Position numbers and translations under genes: made by a program | Assembly: GCA_026120185.1 (NCBI GenBank) | Contig: JANUWF010003367.1 | Location: 4,379,228-4,443,227, forward strand | From: Voacanga thouarsii | Lineage: Eukaryota > Streptophyta > Magnoliopsida > Gentianales > Apocynaceae | Length of the DNA stretch: 64,000 nucleotides | Direction: 5' to 3' | The notes under the pieces: generated by a model | What the model was told of the DNA's origin: nothing | The model's input: the letters and a program-made list of their open reading frames with translations, nothing else | The model's database searches: none | Shown here: one piece after another, positions 1 to 12,902 of the stretch | How the letters are laid out: each line of letters opens with the position of its first letter | Numbering within the stretch: position 1 is the stretch's first letter

Positions 1-144
1 ATTGAGGTAGAAGAACAAATATCATATCTACAAAGCATTTCTGCATTTTTAATGGGCAGCTTTCAATGGAATCAAATTCATTTCATAGTTTTTCACATGC
101 TTTGAAAGGTGCTGAAGATTTGTTGGCTTCTACTTTTGTTGCAG
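1..144 (+). other. Tail of the last intron of an ATP-citrate lyase gene
   Basis: This stretch is T-rich and ends in the acceptor TTTTGTTGCAG just before the coding exon at 145. I see no open coding stretch in it, so it is read as the 3' part of an intron whose upstream exons lie outside the window. Confidence 0.7.
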
Positions 145-216
145 GTCTATGGCCCTGAGGCTACAATGACAGGCATATGCAAAGAGGCAATTGAGTGCAT
201 AAGTGCTGCTGCTTAG
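145..216 (+). CDS. ACLA: ATP-citrate lyase alpha subunit, last exon (partial)
   Basis: The 72-nt exon encodes 23 residues and a TAG stop. It begins [19 protein letters not shown] and ends in SAAA. This is recognisable as the conserved C-terminus of plant ATP-citrate lyase subunit A, the cytosolic enzyme that works with the B subunit to cleave citrate into oxaloacetate and acetyl-CoA. It starts directly after a canonical AG acceptor and keeps an open frame to the stop. Only this end of the gene is in the window, so its integrity upstream cannot be judged. Identification rests on recall of the family C-terminus, which is distinctive. Confidence 0.85.
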   Translation, partial: VYGPEATMTGICKEAIECISAAA

Positions 217-853
217 AGCTCCAATACTACACCATTCATCAAATAAATCTATTTCTTCTCCCAATCCTTTGCCTAAGCAATGTTGAAGTCAAACAACATT
301 GAACTTTCATTTTTTTATATAAATGACCAGCATGAAGGTTCTCCATTCTAGTGGAATGAATATAACTACTTGGGCCAGTGAAATATTGGACTTCCCCAAC
401 GTTTTTTTTTTTTCTTTTTTGTTATTTTGTTTTTCGAATTTCTCATCACATTAATCAGTGCAACTACGTATTTCTTTCTTGGTTTGCAATAAAAGGAAAA
501 TACAAAAAGGAATATAAAAATCTCAAAGGGGTTCAATTCAAGTATGGTCCTAGAAGGCACCTTCAATATTGCGAGGAGCATGACTAACCGGGTTGACAGA
601 TTGGGTGCAGTGGACTTTAACTTAACGGTTCACTAGACACCCGTTTCAACCCAAGCTTTTACTGACTATATAAGCCCAACCGGACACATCTGATCTGAGG
701 ATCGAATGACCCAAAAACTTTGAAAAGCCCATCAATGATGGATTTTTAAAAAATCCGATATGAATCGATTTCAATATTTTTTTTTTTTTTGAGTAAGTGA
801 GAAAATAGTTATACAATAAATAACGGGATTCATGATAACGAGAAAATAAACTA
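217..853. other. ACLA 3' UTR and intergenic DNA
   Basis: An AATAAA lies at 242-247, 26 nt after the ACLA stop, and could serve in 3'-end formation. T-runs occur near 401-420 and 778-791. No gene or recognisable repeat is supported here. Confidence 0.5.
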
Positions 854-858
854 CATTC
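854..858. repeat. Target-site duplication of copia A, left copy (CATTC)
   Basis: CATTC directly precedes the left LTR and is repeated at 6412-6416 directly after the right LTR. Five bases is the usual Ty1/copia duplication length. Confidence 0.9.
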
Positions 859-1195
859 TGTTATAAAATTAGGGTAGTGTTAGAATAAAATCTTCACACT
901 ACACACTAATAAAACTCTAACTATTTTGCACAAGAATTTCTCTCTTTCTTTTCTCTCACAATTTTCTCTAATCTTTTTTTCACAAAATAATGGTGTGTTA
1001 CAAGCTTAGAGAATAACTCTATTTATAGAGCTCTAATTAGTGGATTACATCATGGCATACATCATCTTCCACTAATCTTAATTAGTGGTGTCTCCACTAA
1101 ATGGTGGACATCCATAAAAATCTTCTAATAATTCACATAAATCCATAATTAGTGGAGCCTCCACTAATTAATAAAGATTCCAATAATTCATAATA
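859..1195 (-). repeat. 3' LTR of copia A
   Basis: Begins TGTTATAAAATTAGGG and ends ...TTCATAATA as read on +. A palindromic TATA-box block (minus strand TATAAAT, complement of 1021-1027) is the likely core promoter. Read in element orientation the terminus is TATTATG, not the TGTTATG seen in copia C and D. Confidence 0.93.
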
Positions 1196-1203
1196 CTCCC
1201 CTT
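1196..1203 (-). promoter_or_regulatory. Polypurine tract of copia A
   Basis: Minus-strand AAGGGGAG abuts the internal edge of the 3' LTR, the expected position of the plus-strand priming site. The same tract, as AAGGGGGAG, precedes the 3' LTRs of copia C and D. Confidence 0.8.
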
Positions 1204-1318
1204 GGATGTCCATCCATTACATAAAGAATATGCCTCGTTAAAACCTTACTAGATAAAAACCCGGTGGGAAAAAAATCTAGTGAAGGAAAAAGAGTACACT
1301 ATTCTATATGTCCATTTA

Positions 1319-3400
1319 TTACTCCCCTGATGAGATGATTCCTTTAAATCTTTAAACCGACGCATACCGATTTTATATCTCAACTTTTCAAATGTTGCGA
1401 TTGGTAAAGTCTTCGTGAAAATATCTCGCGAGGTTATCACATGACCGAATTTGTAGCACATCAATTTCACATTTCTTCTGGAGCTCATGAGTAAAGAAGA
1501 ATTTTGGTGAAATATGTTTTGTCCGATCTCCTTTAATATATCCTCCTCGTAATTGAGCTATGCAAGCTGCATTGTCTTCATAAAGAGGAGTTGGAATACC
1601 TTTGATTGATGATAATCCACAACTTTCTCGGATATAATGAATCATGGATCTTAGTCATACACATTCTCGACTTGCTTCATGAATGGCTATAATTTCAGCA
1701 TGATTTGAAGAAGTAGTCTGCTATAGATTGTTTCGTAGAACGCCATGATATAGCGAGTATTTCCACATGTAAATAGATAGCCCGTTTGAGAATGTGCTTT
1801 ATGTGGATCGGATAAATAACCAGACATCCGCATAACCTATCAATGTTGGACTAGTTTTATTTGAATAAAATAATCCGAGATCAATTGTACCTTGGAGATA
1901 TCGAAGGACTTGTTTAATTCCATTCCAATGTCGTCGTGTTGGTGAAGAACTAAATCTTACTAATAAATTGACAGCAAAAGCAATATCAGGCCGTGTGTTA
2001 TTAGCAAGATACATCAATGCACCAATTGCACTGAGATATGGTACTTCAGGACCAAGGAGTTCTTCATCATTTTCTTGAGGTCGGAAAGGATCTTTATCCA
2101 CATTTAATGATCGGACGATCATTGGAGTACTCAATGGATGTGCTTTGTCCATATAAAATCTTTTTAGCACTTTTGCTGTATATGTTGATTGATGAATAAA
2201 TGTTCCACTCTCCAAATGTTCAATTTGTAAACCAAGGCAAAATTTGGTTTTACCAAAATCCTTGATTTCGAATTCTCTTTTTAAATAATCAATTGTTTCT
2301 TGGAGCTCTTCAGGAGTTCCAATAAGATTAATATCATCAACATATATAGCTAATATCACAAATTTAGAACCGATTTCTTAATAAAAACGCATGGACATAC
2401 CTGGTCATTTTTAAATCCCGCTTTCAATAAATATTCACTAAGACGTGTAAACCACATGCGCCCAAATTGCTTCGAGGCCATATAATGATTTACGCAACTT
2501 GATGGAGTAATTTTCACGAGGATAATGTTTATATGCTTCGGGCATATGAAATCCTTCGGGGATTTTCATGTAAACATCATTTTCTAAATTTCCATACAAG
2601 TAAGCGAGTGACAACATCTAATAGGCGCATATCTATCTTTTCATGTACTTGCCAAACCGATAAGATATCGGAGTGTAATAGCATCAACAACAGGAGAATA
2701 AGTTTCATCATAATCAATACCTGGTCTTTGTGAAAAACCTTGGGCTACTAATCGCGCTTTATATCGAACGATTTCACTCTTTTCATTGCGCTTTCGCACA
2801 AATATCCATTTGTAGCCAACGGGTTTTATACCTTACGGTGTTCGGACTGCAGGTCCGAAGACTTCACGTTTTGCCGATGCATTTAACTCCGATTGAATCG
2901 CATCTTTCCATTGCGACCAATCTTTTCTATGCTGACATTCATCAATCGATATTGGTTCGGGATCATCATTATCCTGTGTAACATCAAGAGATATATTGTA
3001 TACAAATATATTATCAATAACAGTTTCTATCCGATTCCAACTTCTACCGGAAGTGGTATAATTGATAGAAATTTCAGTGTTACTTTCATCAACTTCGGTT
3101 CTTTGTCATCGGTTCTCTCTTGGTCTTTATCATTCTTTTCTTCAATATGATCTTCCGGATCATTTAATCCTCTTTTCTTTCGAGGATTTTTATCTTTAGA
3201 ACCAAGAGGTCGGCCACGCTTCGGCGTGTTTTTGACTCAATGACTATAGGTATAATATTTTGTTCTGACTGGAACTTCAATTCGAATAGGAGCATTTATA
3301 GTCTGGAATATGCGATTTTGTAACTCTTCCGGAGTCAACAAAAGCGTCCGGCATTTGATTTGCAATGCTTTGCAAATGAATTATCTTTTGAACTTCAAGT
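1319..3400 (-). pseudogene. Copia A reverse transcriptase and RNase H (broken)
   Basis: Minus-strand remains of the C-terminal half of the polyprotein. The longest open piece is 1799-2359, starting just upstream of the RT catalytic motif YVDD (AIYVDDINLIGT), with copia-typical LGLQIEH and the later RPDIAFAVNLL segment. RNase H follows at about 1319-1700, with EDNAACIAQLRGG and the C-terminal SCDNLA region. The natural end is a TAA at 1319-1321, as in the intact copia D copy. The upstream RT palm (about 2400-3200) can be followed through shifted frames and stops. Function would be priming from tRNA, cDNA synthesis and removal of the RNA strand in virus-like particles; this copy cannot provide it. 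Confidence 0.9.
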
Positions 3401-4821
3401 TCACATGCGCTTGTGCGCGGATCAAGATAATTTAATGATGTTGTCCAAGCAAGATCATTTTTATGCTCGTTTGGTTCTCCCCTAATTTAGGGAATAATGA
3501 TTCATCAAAATGACAATCGACAAATCTTCGCTGTGAATACATCTCCTGTCGTGGGTTCAACATACCCGATAATAGAGGGAGAATCATATCCAACGTATAT
3601 CCCCTTTCTTCTTTGAGGACCCATCTTTGTACGTTGGTTTGGTGCAATTGGAATATATACAAGACACCCAAAAATTCTTAAATGAGCAATATTTGGTTCC
3701 GACCCAAAAGCCAATTGCAAAGGAGAGAATTTATGATAACTAAGCTGGTCTTATACGTACAAGTGTTGCGAGCATGTAAAATAGCATGTCCCCAGGTAGA
3801 TGTTGGGAGATTTGTTTTCATTAATAATGGTCTAGCAATTAATTGTAATCGTTTAATCAAAGATTCAAGTAAGACCATTACTGTGTGTGAACATGAGCTA
3901 CAGGATGTTCAACATTAATCCCAATTGACATGCAATATGCATCAAAAGCATGTGATGAAAATTCACCAGACATTATCCAAACGGATATTTTTAATGTGAT
4001 AGTCCGAAAATTGTGCTCGTAATTTAATTATTTGAGCAAGTAATCTCATAAACGCCAGGTTGCGAGTAGATAATAAACATACATGTGACCATCGGGATGA
4101 TGCATCAATTAAGACCATAAAATATTTGAACGGTCCACATGGTGGATCAATAGGTCCACAAATATCTCCGTGAATCTGTTCGAGAAATGTAGGACTTTCA
4201 GCTCCTACTTTTACTGGTGATGGTTTAACAATTAATTTTCCTAGGGAACATGCAAGTACATGCGAATTTTTCCGATGTTAATATCCTTTTATTTTTTAAA
4301 GGATGACCATGTGTATTCTCAATGATTCTTCTCATCATGGTAGATCCGGATGACCCAACCTGGTCATGCCAAATGCTAAAAGTAATAGGATCAGTAAACT
4401 TCTGGTTTACTAGATGATGAATTTCAATTGTACGTATTTTTACAAAATATAGACCAGTAGAAAAAGACGGCAGTTTTTCTAATACCGATTTCTTACCCAA
4501 ATGCATTTGAGTAATAAAAAGATGCTCAATCCCATTTTCCTCATTTGTTTCAACATGATACCCATTTCTGCGGATATCTTTAAAACTCAATAAATTTCTT
4601 CCGGATTTTGAGGAAAATAGTGCCTTATCAATAATAATTGTTGTTCCTTTAGGCAACAATATACTAGCTCTTCCGGAGCCCTCAATTACATTTGCACTAC
4701 CGTTTATCGTATAAATATTTATTTCTCCCATTTTGAGATCAGAAAAATATTTCTCATTTTTTAGTATAGTGTGTGTAGTTCCACTATCAATAATGCATAC
4801 ATCATCATTAATAACAGCCAT
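3400..4821 (-). pseudogene. Copia A protease and integrase (broken)
   Basis: The protease start is visible at about 4821-4690: AVINDDVCIIDSGTTHTIL contains the aspartic-protease DSG triad. It runs into a GAG-pre-integrase segment at about 4300-4430 (WHDQVGSSG, normally WHDRLGHPG), carrying the histidines of the zinc-binding N-terminus. The integrase core follows to about 3430 in several frames, with DICGPI and, near the second catalytic aspartate, NIRLDN. Frameshifts and stops interrupt it. This block separates copia A and B from copia C and D, where a host gene replaces it. Confidence 0.87.
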
Positions 4822-5127
4822 CTGAACACAAATATATATATGTAAACGTAAATATTATTAGAATAGAATGAAAATGAAAATACAAAAATATCGAGGTGAG
4901 GCTTTAGTTCTTTTGGACACTTGCCATCACCAATTAAATGGTCTATCCTACCGATGCGGGTGTTCAAAAAATCCGATACATCCATATGGGTAATATTGAT
5001 ATTAAGATCTTCGGGATCACTATCGTCATCCTCGACATTATTTATTGGATGTTGAGAAAAATTTGCTTCCACATTTTTATTTTTCAATGAAGCTTGATAC
5101 AATTCAACTAAATGCTTAGCCGTACTG

Positions 5128-5974
5128 ACAGTTTCGTGACCAATGACCTTTCATGCCACATCTATAACATATATCCTCATGCTTTTCTTCAATTTCTTTT
5201 TCTTTTCCCTTTTGATCTTTTCTGTTCCACTTCGGTGGCGGTATTTCTCACGGTTTGATTATAATTGTGATAAGGGAAATATCGAGCGTGTCTACGACCA
5301 TAACCACGGCCACGGCCACGACCACGGTCACGGCCACGGCCACGACCACGACTATAACGATGAGCCTGCTGGAGCCAACGGCATTCACTTCAGGAGTCTT
5401 TGTAGAGCCGGTTGATGCGGCTTCATGATTTCTCAATAATAACTCATTATTTTTCTCTGCAATAAGGAGGCGGTAATTAAATCTGTAAATTTTGTATACC
5501 CCTTTTTCGATATTGTTCTTTGCAGGACAATATTCGAGGCATGAAAGGTGGAGAATGTCTTCTCCAACATATATTCATCGATCACTTTTTCTCCGCATAA
5601 TTTTAATTGAGATGTAATTTTATACATTGCGGAGCTATATTCATTCACGGTTTTAAAATCTTGCAACCTCGGGTGCAACCATTCATACCGTGCGAGTAGG
5701 TAGTACGACCATCTTCAGGTGGTCAAATCTTTCTTTTAAATTTACCCATAGGCCATATGGATCTTTTTCGGTAAGATATTCCATTTTCATCGAGATGACG
5801 ACGAATAAAAATCAAAGCTTTAGCCTTGTGTTGTGCAGATGCACTATTATTTGCTTGAATAGTTTCACTAAGGCCTTCGACATTTAGATGCATTTACGCA
5901 TCGAGAACCCATGACATATAATTTTTTCCGGAAATATCAAGGGCTACAAATTCGAGTTTCGCGATGTTAGCCAT
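5128..5974 (-). pseudogene. Copia A gag (broken)
   Basis: Starts at an ATG at 5974 (MANIAKLEFVALDISGKNY), the standard beginning of plant copia gag with its YMSWVLDA continuation. An in-frame stop follows after about 26 codons. The conserved UBN2/gag core continues at 5433-5678 (LKLCGEKVIDEYMLEKTF). Then come an RG-rich RNA-binding tract (about 5290-5350) and one CCHC knuckle at 5128-5169 (CYRCGMKGHWSRNC). The protein would form the virus-like particle and bind RNA. The early stop and frame changes make it non-functional. Confidence 0.88.
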
Positions 5975-6055
5975 AGAGATCAATAAATGCGTCACTGTCT
6001 TCCGGCTTTGGTAACAGCGAAACTCGTGCTTAGTCTTCGACTTTTGTACTGAGTA

Positions 6056-6074
6056 GAGACTCGTGCTGATAACG
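6056..6074 (-). promoter_or_regulatory. Primer-binding region of copia A
   Basis: Directly inside the 5' LTR the minus strand reads CGTTATCAGCACGAGTCTC. The same motif, as CGTTATCAACACGAGTCTC, lies at the same place in copia D. Position and conservation mark it as the minus-strand primer site. I cannot assign the primer tRNA from sequence alone. Confidence 0.65.
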
Positions 6075-6411
6075 TGTTATAAAATTAGGGTAGTGTTAGA
6101 ATAAAATCTTCACACTACACACTAATAAAACTCTAACTATTTTGCACAAGAATTTCTCTCTTTCTTTTCTCTCACAATTTTCTCTAATCTTTTTTTCACA
6201 AAATAATAGTGTGTTACAAGCTTAGAGAATAGCTCTATTTATAGAGTTCTAATTAGTGGATTACATCATGGCATACATCATCTTCCACTAATCTTAATTA
6301 GTGGTGTCTCCACTAAATGGTGGACATCCATAAAAATCTTCTAATAATTCACATAAATCCATAATTAGTGGAGCATTCACTAATTAATAAAGATTCCAAT
6401 AATTCATAATA
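6075..6411 (-). repeat. 5' LTR of copia A
   Basis: Same 337-bp length and same ends as the left LTR, with five substitutions relative to it. It carries the same TATA block (complement of 6237-6243). The TSD CATTC follows at 6412-6416. Confidence 0.93.
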
Positions 6412-6416
6412 CATTC

Positions 6417-9400
6417 TAAATTAAGATGAGTATAGATAAAATATTATATTCTTAACTCGAAATGGGTAAAGTATAACTAATAGAAAAAATAATAATCACA
6501 TAATAAAATTCATAATAGCCACCAAATTTACATCCACCATGGCAGAAGACAGGAACAAGAAAACTACACTCGCCATCCCGACCACGATAGATTGGGCCTC
6601 TTAATCTCTTTCACTCAACAATAGCCATAAACTTTTTTTTTTTTTTTTAAGTAAAATTGTTAGCCATTCAAATTGTCGAAATTGTCCAAGTTACAAGAAG
6701 AAGTCCCGGTCCAGCCCCTATCACAAAGAACCAACGGAGGATAGGGCCGCGGAGTATGTCCAATAACATTATGGGTTACAACCCATTTGACTTATTTTAA
6801 GCAACACACAATCTTAATTTAAAAGGACATAATTATCCCTAATCCATGGACAATAGATGCCCTTTTATCTTTTTCAATTAAAAAAAATATATTCTTGTAT
6901 TTAGTGGAATATGATTGTTCCGTATTAAGGAATCTATTTTAGGTCACATAAATAATTAATTTTAAATCTTACTTTCACATTTCCACATAATGAGCAGCAA
7001 AATATTTTCTACAAAGCAAGTCATGCCTTAAAATATTATGTAAGAAACAAAAGCAAAAGTGCATTAATGGCCATTACTTTCGTCCCCCCCCCCCCTTCCT
7101 CTTAAAAAATGGCTTTATTATTATTATTAAACAATCATTTTTATATATTTTTAAGATTTGATTGTTATTTTTTTAAGCTATCCATCAAATATTTAATTAA
7201 TAAATTATTATTTCAACGGCAACCAAAATGATTAAGAATCTTGTCAGTTTTGAACAGAATATTACCTTTTTTTTCATTTGTGTGTTTGTTAAACTAAAGG
7301 TATTATATCTTGTGTGTTTAGGGTTGTACTCGAATCGAATTGAAATAATTTGAGTTAAATTCAATATTTTTAGAAAATGCTCTAATTCAATTTCTAGTTC
7401 ATATCCAATCTTATATCAAGGCTTGATCTTAATTTAATAAGTATTCAACTTGAAATTCAATTAATTAACGAGTTTGAAATTAATTTTGAATTTGAATTGT
7501 TTTAAAAATATTTAAAGATAAGTATTTTATATAAATATTTTATTAATGTGTATAAAAAATAATACTAAATAATAAATTATTTAATATAAAGACATGTATA
7601 ATCAAACATTTTTGTGAAGTTTCAAACCAAAAATTTAGGTATTTAAACTCAATTCAATTAAAATTTCTAAACTAATAGTAATAACTGAAGTAGAACACGA
7701 GATGAAAAATCAAATTCTAGTGGAATCCTTACTAAGGGCAGATGTAACAGCTCGAGCTCAACTCATATACACCCTAATCACATGCAAACAGGCTGCAAAT
7801 TTCTATTAATTTATTAATTTTATCGTCAAAAGAAGTTATTGTCTCCCGAAAATAGGATGCAACAGTTAGATAAAAGTTCAAACTCATCTACACCTCTACC
7901 CACCTGCAACCAAGCTGCCAATGACGGCAAATTTCCATTAACTCATTAATTTTTATGGTCAAAAGAAGCTGCTATCTCCCTATTAGCATTCTTTTTATGA
8001 CTTTAGGCAGTTTGACATTGGAAAGCAAGAAATCTGATCGCCTGCATGGTTGAAAAATTACCAAGTTAAAGACCCAAACTCCTCAAAACCACTAGGTGGT
8101 GGTTGAAAGATGGTGCAATTAATAAGAGAGCACAATATGTCGAAATAATTTGTCATGCGAGCTCTACCCGTTGCTATAAAGATTTATAATAACTCGATGG
8201 ATCGCACTATTCTTGTAACGATGACATATCATTTAAATTTCTATCCTATCAACTTTTGATATTGGAGACAAAAATTTTGAATTTGACCTCAAATTATATC
8301 CTATCATTTTTTCCTTCTTTGTCTTCTTTCCTCACCTTTTGAAAAAAAATAACCAAGCACAATTTGCCTCTTGTTAACTTTCATTGCATACACCAAAGTT
8401 GTGAAACCAAGAATATTTGTACACTTCATGTTGTGAACCCCACCATCTCATCAAGATATGGAAGAGAAAGGAGGGATTTGTTGGTTGGTCGAGTATTTGA
8501 CTAGAAATTCAAGAGCTTCATACTTGAGAGCAAAGACAAAAGGGTTACCAACAGTTGCAGAAAAGAGGGGACTGCGAAAGCTTAAATCAATTTGGTAGTA
8601 ACAAAATTGAACTCCATTTATAATCAATAATAGAATTAGAGTAAGCTAAAGGTCTGTTTCTCAAAGGGTTTTCTTCCGCTTGTGAGAAAAAGTCTTCACA
8701 ACATAACTGCATTTTCTCAGCTCAATTCTAGGTTTACCAATCAATACTGAAATGGGATTTCACCTAACTTGTTTTCTTGGGTAAGGGTTGGTCTTTGACT
8801 TCATCTTGGAACGTCATTGCAGAACAAGTGATTAATTTCTGTTCTGATTGCTGTTTCTTTAGCGCTACCATAAAGACTTTAAGTTGGCCATTTGCCATTC
8901 AAAGAGCCCGATCAAAATCATTACATTCCATACTCAACTTCTATACAACATCCCACTGTCATTTATAAATAAGGAAAGCCAATGGAATCCGTCAAATGTT
9001 CTGGAAATACTACTCTATGCATTTGGTTTTGAGTTATAGATAAAAAGTATCTGCAGATTACCCTTGTAAAAGATATATTGGCCAGATTTTTATTTTTGTT
9101 GTTGGACTATATTGTACATTGAGGTGGACTAAGAAATATTGGAAAGAATTGGGAAGCGTATGAGATGATCCTATTAAAGTGTTAAACGGTGAATTTGCCC
9201 CCAACCCTAGGCGAGCCAGGTCCGGAATATTGTAACGATTAAAGCCTTTATTCTTAAATTTTCCAACATTTCTTTCATGCCTGAGTTGGGGTGTGTGTAA
9301 AATTACTATGCAAAATCTTTAAAAATTACCATTTTAAATACGGGTTTGATAAATTGAAACAGTAATTCAATTAGAAAAACTCATTTTATAGATTTCAACT

Positions 9401-11335
9401 TGGAATAATTGCTATTAATACCCGTCTCCTTTCATTTTTATCAATGCATGATCTTCAAAAGTGAAGGGTAAGCAATGGTTTCATACTTTCAAGGCTGACC
9501 AAAGAACTGAGGGTGTAGGATAAGCAAGTAGGTACAATACAAGCAGGTGAGATATTAGTTTACTTTGATTCCTTCCATTTCTACTGGCTCTGTGGATTTG
9601 GCGCACTGATCGATGCAGCATCACAATAACGCTTAACGACCTCAGGAAATCAGCCATTTTCGGTAAGGAAGGCCCCATGTGGCCGCAGACAGGTTTCAAG
9701 ATTCTATGGTGCTTCACAATTCAACTGCCAGTCTACGAATTCAAGCTTTAGTGCCCTCTATACATCTTCCTCCAAAGTTCTTAGTCCTTACCAGGGACGA
9801 GCCAAATAGGAGCTCCTGGGGTTAATTAAAGTCCTCGTAGCTAGACTCTCATTTGAGGATGTATTTTATAAATGCATTAAAATTTTTAATTTTATATAAG
9901 AATGTATTTGTAAAATATGTCTCAACTAATTCAAGACTTTTTTTCAATAATTAAGACTAATTGATTCTTTCATATTCTAAGAAAGACCATTATGAAGAAA
10001 AATTCTTCATTGAATCCCCTCAAAATTTTAAAACTCCTCTATATTATATTTATAAAATTTTACCTGGTCCTATTTAATTTTTTTATTTTGACCCATCGAA
10101 TACAAAAAAAATATTTTTTGTTTTAAATAAAGAAAGTTATTTTTAAAAAAAAATGCCTAACCCTCTGATTGTTAGGTTGTCATGGCCTTTTCTATTCTTA
10201 CTTCATCTATCTCTTTCTTACTTTACTTCTTTTTTATTCCTATTCTTTCTCTTTTTCTTTTCTAAATTCTTTTTAAATAACATCTCATTAAGAAAAAAAA
10301 ATATTCTATTATACAAAGAATCCTATAAAGAAAGTAAATCATAATATATAAGAGGGCTTCTATCACCTTATTTCAAAACTCTATAAAAAATATAGACTTT
10401 AGCTACCTATTTCCAGAACTCGCATTTCTTCCGGTGAGCCTCTTGAGCTAAGTGCCAAATGTAGGGACAATAAGATGTCTGTCTTATCATTATGTCCTGC
10501 ATTTGGACCATACTTTTTTTTTTTGGGTAGATATTTGGACCATACGTTGATTCCTATTAAGTGATGAATTTGACACCACGTCCTACTACAATGTTGTGTC
10601 TACATCTATCTCATCTAAACTTCAACTCATTTCTCCCTCGCCTCTTGTAATACAGGAAAGGGGAGTAGCTTCTCTCTTCAACACTGTATAATTATTAGAG
10701 ATGATATTTTAAACTTTGATTTGCTCAAAACACATTATTTACCAGTAATATATATAGTTGTAATTCATCCACACTATTTTATTTTTTTCTTTCTATAAAA
10801 AAATCTATTTTAATAATTACTTTATTTAGTAAAAATACTTTTTCAATCTCAACCGTTTAATAAAATTTCTATTATTGTAATATAATTGTATACAAAGATA
10901 AAAAAATTTCTGATTGATCAACCGCCCTTATTCTATAAAAAAAAAAGTCTCAAGTTTTAGGGTAAGTCGTTATTAATAACGAGACGAGAACTATCACGAA
11001 TTAATCAACTAATTGGATTATGCCCAGAAGGTGAGACCAACCACTTTGGTTACAAGTATTCAATGTAGCCAAGTTTAGCTCACTTCGTTTTTCCTGCTAT
11101 TTTTTTTTTTTAAATCAAGTGTGTGTAAAACTGGGGACTGAGTAATACTTACATGATGGATGTTAATAAATATCAATATAAATCTAATAAGTTTAATGAA
11201 TGTAATAATCATATATTCATGTAATTCATTTACATCCTTTTATAGGCTACATGCAACTTTGGCAATTTTTGAATGGGTCAATATCATTTAACCTCCATTC
11301 CATTTCCCTCAAATTTCAGTTTGTTCAATAAAAGT
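6417..11335. other. Intergenic DNA without a supported gene
   Basis: AT-rich, with many short low-complexity runs: a 12-C run at 7084-7095, and T-runs near 6630-6650 and 10518-10530. A diverged tandem duplication is listed separately. An imperfect inverted repeat at about 10449-10503 pairs CCAAATGTAGGGACA with its near-complement. The few open frames of 60-80 codons have no recognisable domain and biased, low-complexity composition. Confidence 0.6.
7760..7980. repeat. Diverged two-copy tandem duplication
   Basis: Copy 1 (7760-7847) and copy 2 (7880-7980) both run from AACTCATNTACACC through a GCAAATTTC block and TCAAAAGAAG to ATTGTCTCCC or CTATCTCCC. They are clearly related but have many substitutions and small indels, indicating an old local duplication. 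No coding potential. Confidence 0.7.
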
Positions 11336-11337
11336 TA

Positions 11338-11784
11338 CTCCTTCCATGCATCCCAAATTATCTGTCCACCTTAACTGATTACGTAGAAATTAAGAAAAGT
11401 AAATTTTTTAATTAACTAAATATTCTTTTTTATTTAGTATCTCTCTTTATATTAAGAAGTACACAAACTCTAAAATTTTGATATAACTTTAAATTATTTT
11501 TGTCTCCAGAGTATTTAATTCTTACTAAAAAATTAGTCAACATATTAATAAATATTTAATTTTCTCTTCAAGTTGTTATTGATATTTCTTGAGAATTAAC
11601 AAAATGAACATGAATATCATAACTCATAAAATGAGTTTTTGATTATATTTTAATATATTTAGGAAATAGAATACTATTAAATATGGGTAAATTTGGAATA
11701 TTAAATTTTGATTTTCTAAAGAGAGAGATAATTTAAAATAAAGATTAAATTAAAAAATAGATCAATAATTTAGGACGGAATGAG
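11338..11784. mobile_element. Stowaway-like MITE (Tc1/mariner type)
   Basis: The left end CTCCTTCCATGCATCCCAAA and the right end (reverse complement CTCATTCCGTCCTAAATTA) match each other imperfectly and resemble the Stowaway consensus CTCCCTCCGTCCC. TA dinucleotides flank both sides (11336-11337 and 11785-11786), the expected target duplication. The 447-bp interior is AT-rich and non-coding. It sits upstream of the F-box/kelch gene. Confidence 0.75.
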
Positions 11785-11786
11785 TA

Positions 11787-12902
11787 TTTTTATATCGAGC
11801 TATTCTATGAACTGTGTTAGTTTTGACTATGGGTTTTGAATATTTTGATTAAAATAACATTGATACTCTTTATAATCATTTGTAAAATCTTGATTCAAAA
11901 GTCTTTGCCTTGAGGTGTTACAGAAGTTGTGGGCAATTTATTTTTTACTTTTAAGTTAAAGTCTGTTAGCTGAAATTCAAATTCATCAATTAATGGATAT
12001 TCCCACCTTATCGAAATAAAAAAGTTAAGCCCTGACGTAATCAAATATTTTTACCAAAAATAGAACAAACGACTTCGAAAATCAACTTCAACATGACGTG
12101 AAAACACAATATGCTGTGGGTTTTTTGCATCAATAGCACCATAATTGCCAAAAAGATGCACGATGACAAAGATTTACAACATCTTCTGGTCTGGCCTGTT
12201 TCATGCATTGTCTCAATTTGATTTAATTTTTTTTATAATCTAAGTATTCGAATTTCACTCGTACTGCAAACTATCATTCTAGATTCGTAATTGGATAAAT
12301 CTATAACCAATCGATAATCTTATTATAACTAAAGTTAATATTTATACAAGTTTGAGAATCTAAAATTAATAATCATCTCTCGAAAGAAATACAAAATAGA
12401 AATAAATAAATCGAAGATTATCTCTTATCTCTTCAATCTTCTCAATAAAAGCACTTCTGTGAAAGCATAACGTAAATAGTGTGAGATTGACGTATTTAAG
12501 TAAGTTCTTGCATAACTGTTTTACTAATTGCAAGTATTTTTGTATAATGATATTTGATATGTTGTCAATATAATGATTGAAATGATTCAAACATTGATTG
12601 AATATGATAAATAATATTATAATATTTTAATACTTGATTTCGTATTCAAAGTAAGTACTTAGTGTTCATGTCTTGAGTTCAAACTTATGATATATTATAT
12701 GATTCTGTCAATTTTAACAATCACGTGGCCGTAAAGGCTAATTTTATTTCTTTCCATCAATGATGAGATGCAACACAAATTTTACATCCAAATATCCCGT
12801 TTCTACCCCCCGCCTTCCGTACAAATACGCAGGACCTTGCCTTCAAAATTTACAATATCCTTCCATTTGCCTTCTTTTGTAGTAGTTCGCACTTGGCAAG
12901 AA
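11787..12902. other. Upstream region of the F-box/kelch gene
   Basis: AT-rich DNA between the MITE and the chosen start codon. It presumably holds the promoter and 5' leader. I do not see a TATA box at a convincing distance. An in-frame ATG at 12768 could extend the protein by 45 residues. Confidence 0.5.

Larger units (their letters stand above)
859..6411 (-). mobile_element. Copia A: complete but decayed Ty1/copia LTR retrotransposon
   Basis: A 5.55-kb element transcribed on the minus strand. Its two 337-bp LTRs differ at five positions by eye (about 98.5% identical) and it is flanked by the perfect 5-bp duplication CATTC. In transcription order it has a primer-binding region next to the right LTR, gag with one CCHC zinc knuckle, protease with a DSG active site, integrase, reverse transcriptase with YVDD, RNase H, and a purine tract before the left LTR. 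That order (integrase before RT) defines Ty1/copia. The reading frame is broken many times, so the element is non-autonomous. It is related to copia B, C and D in this window, and carries the ordinary protease-integrase block that C and D lack. Confidence 0.95.

Noticed and set aside
5143..5436. His/Gly-repeat and Val-repeat ORFs at the copia A gag
   Set aside because: These are alternative-frame readings of the RG-rich RNA-binding tract of gag; the zinc knuckle directly beside it fixes the real frame.
9481..9717. 78-codon minus-strand ORF of moderate complexity
   Set aside because: No recognisable domain, no neighbouring exons with matching splice sites. It may be an old gene relic but cannot be supported.
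10153..10344. 63-codon ORF with a hydrophobic, Phe/Leu-rich sequence
   Set aside because: Pyrimidine-rich low-complexity DNA; no homology recognised, no splice or promoter context.
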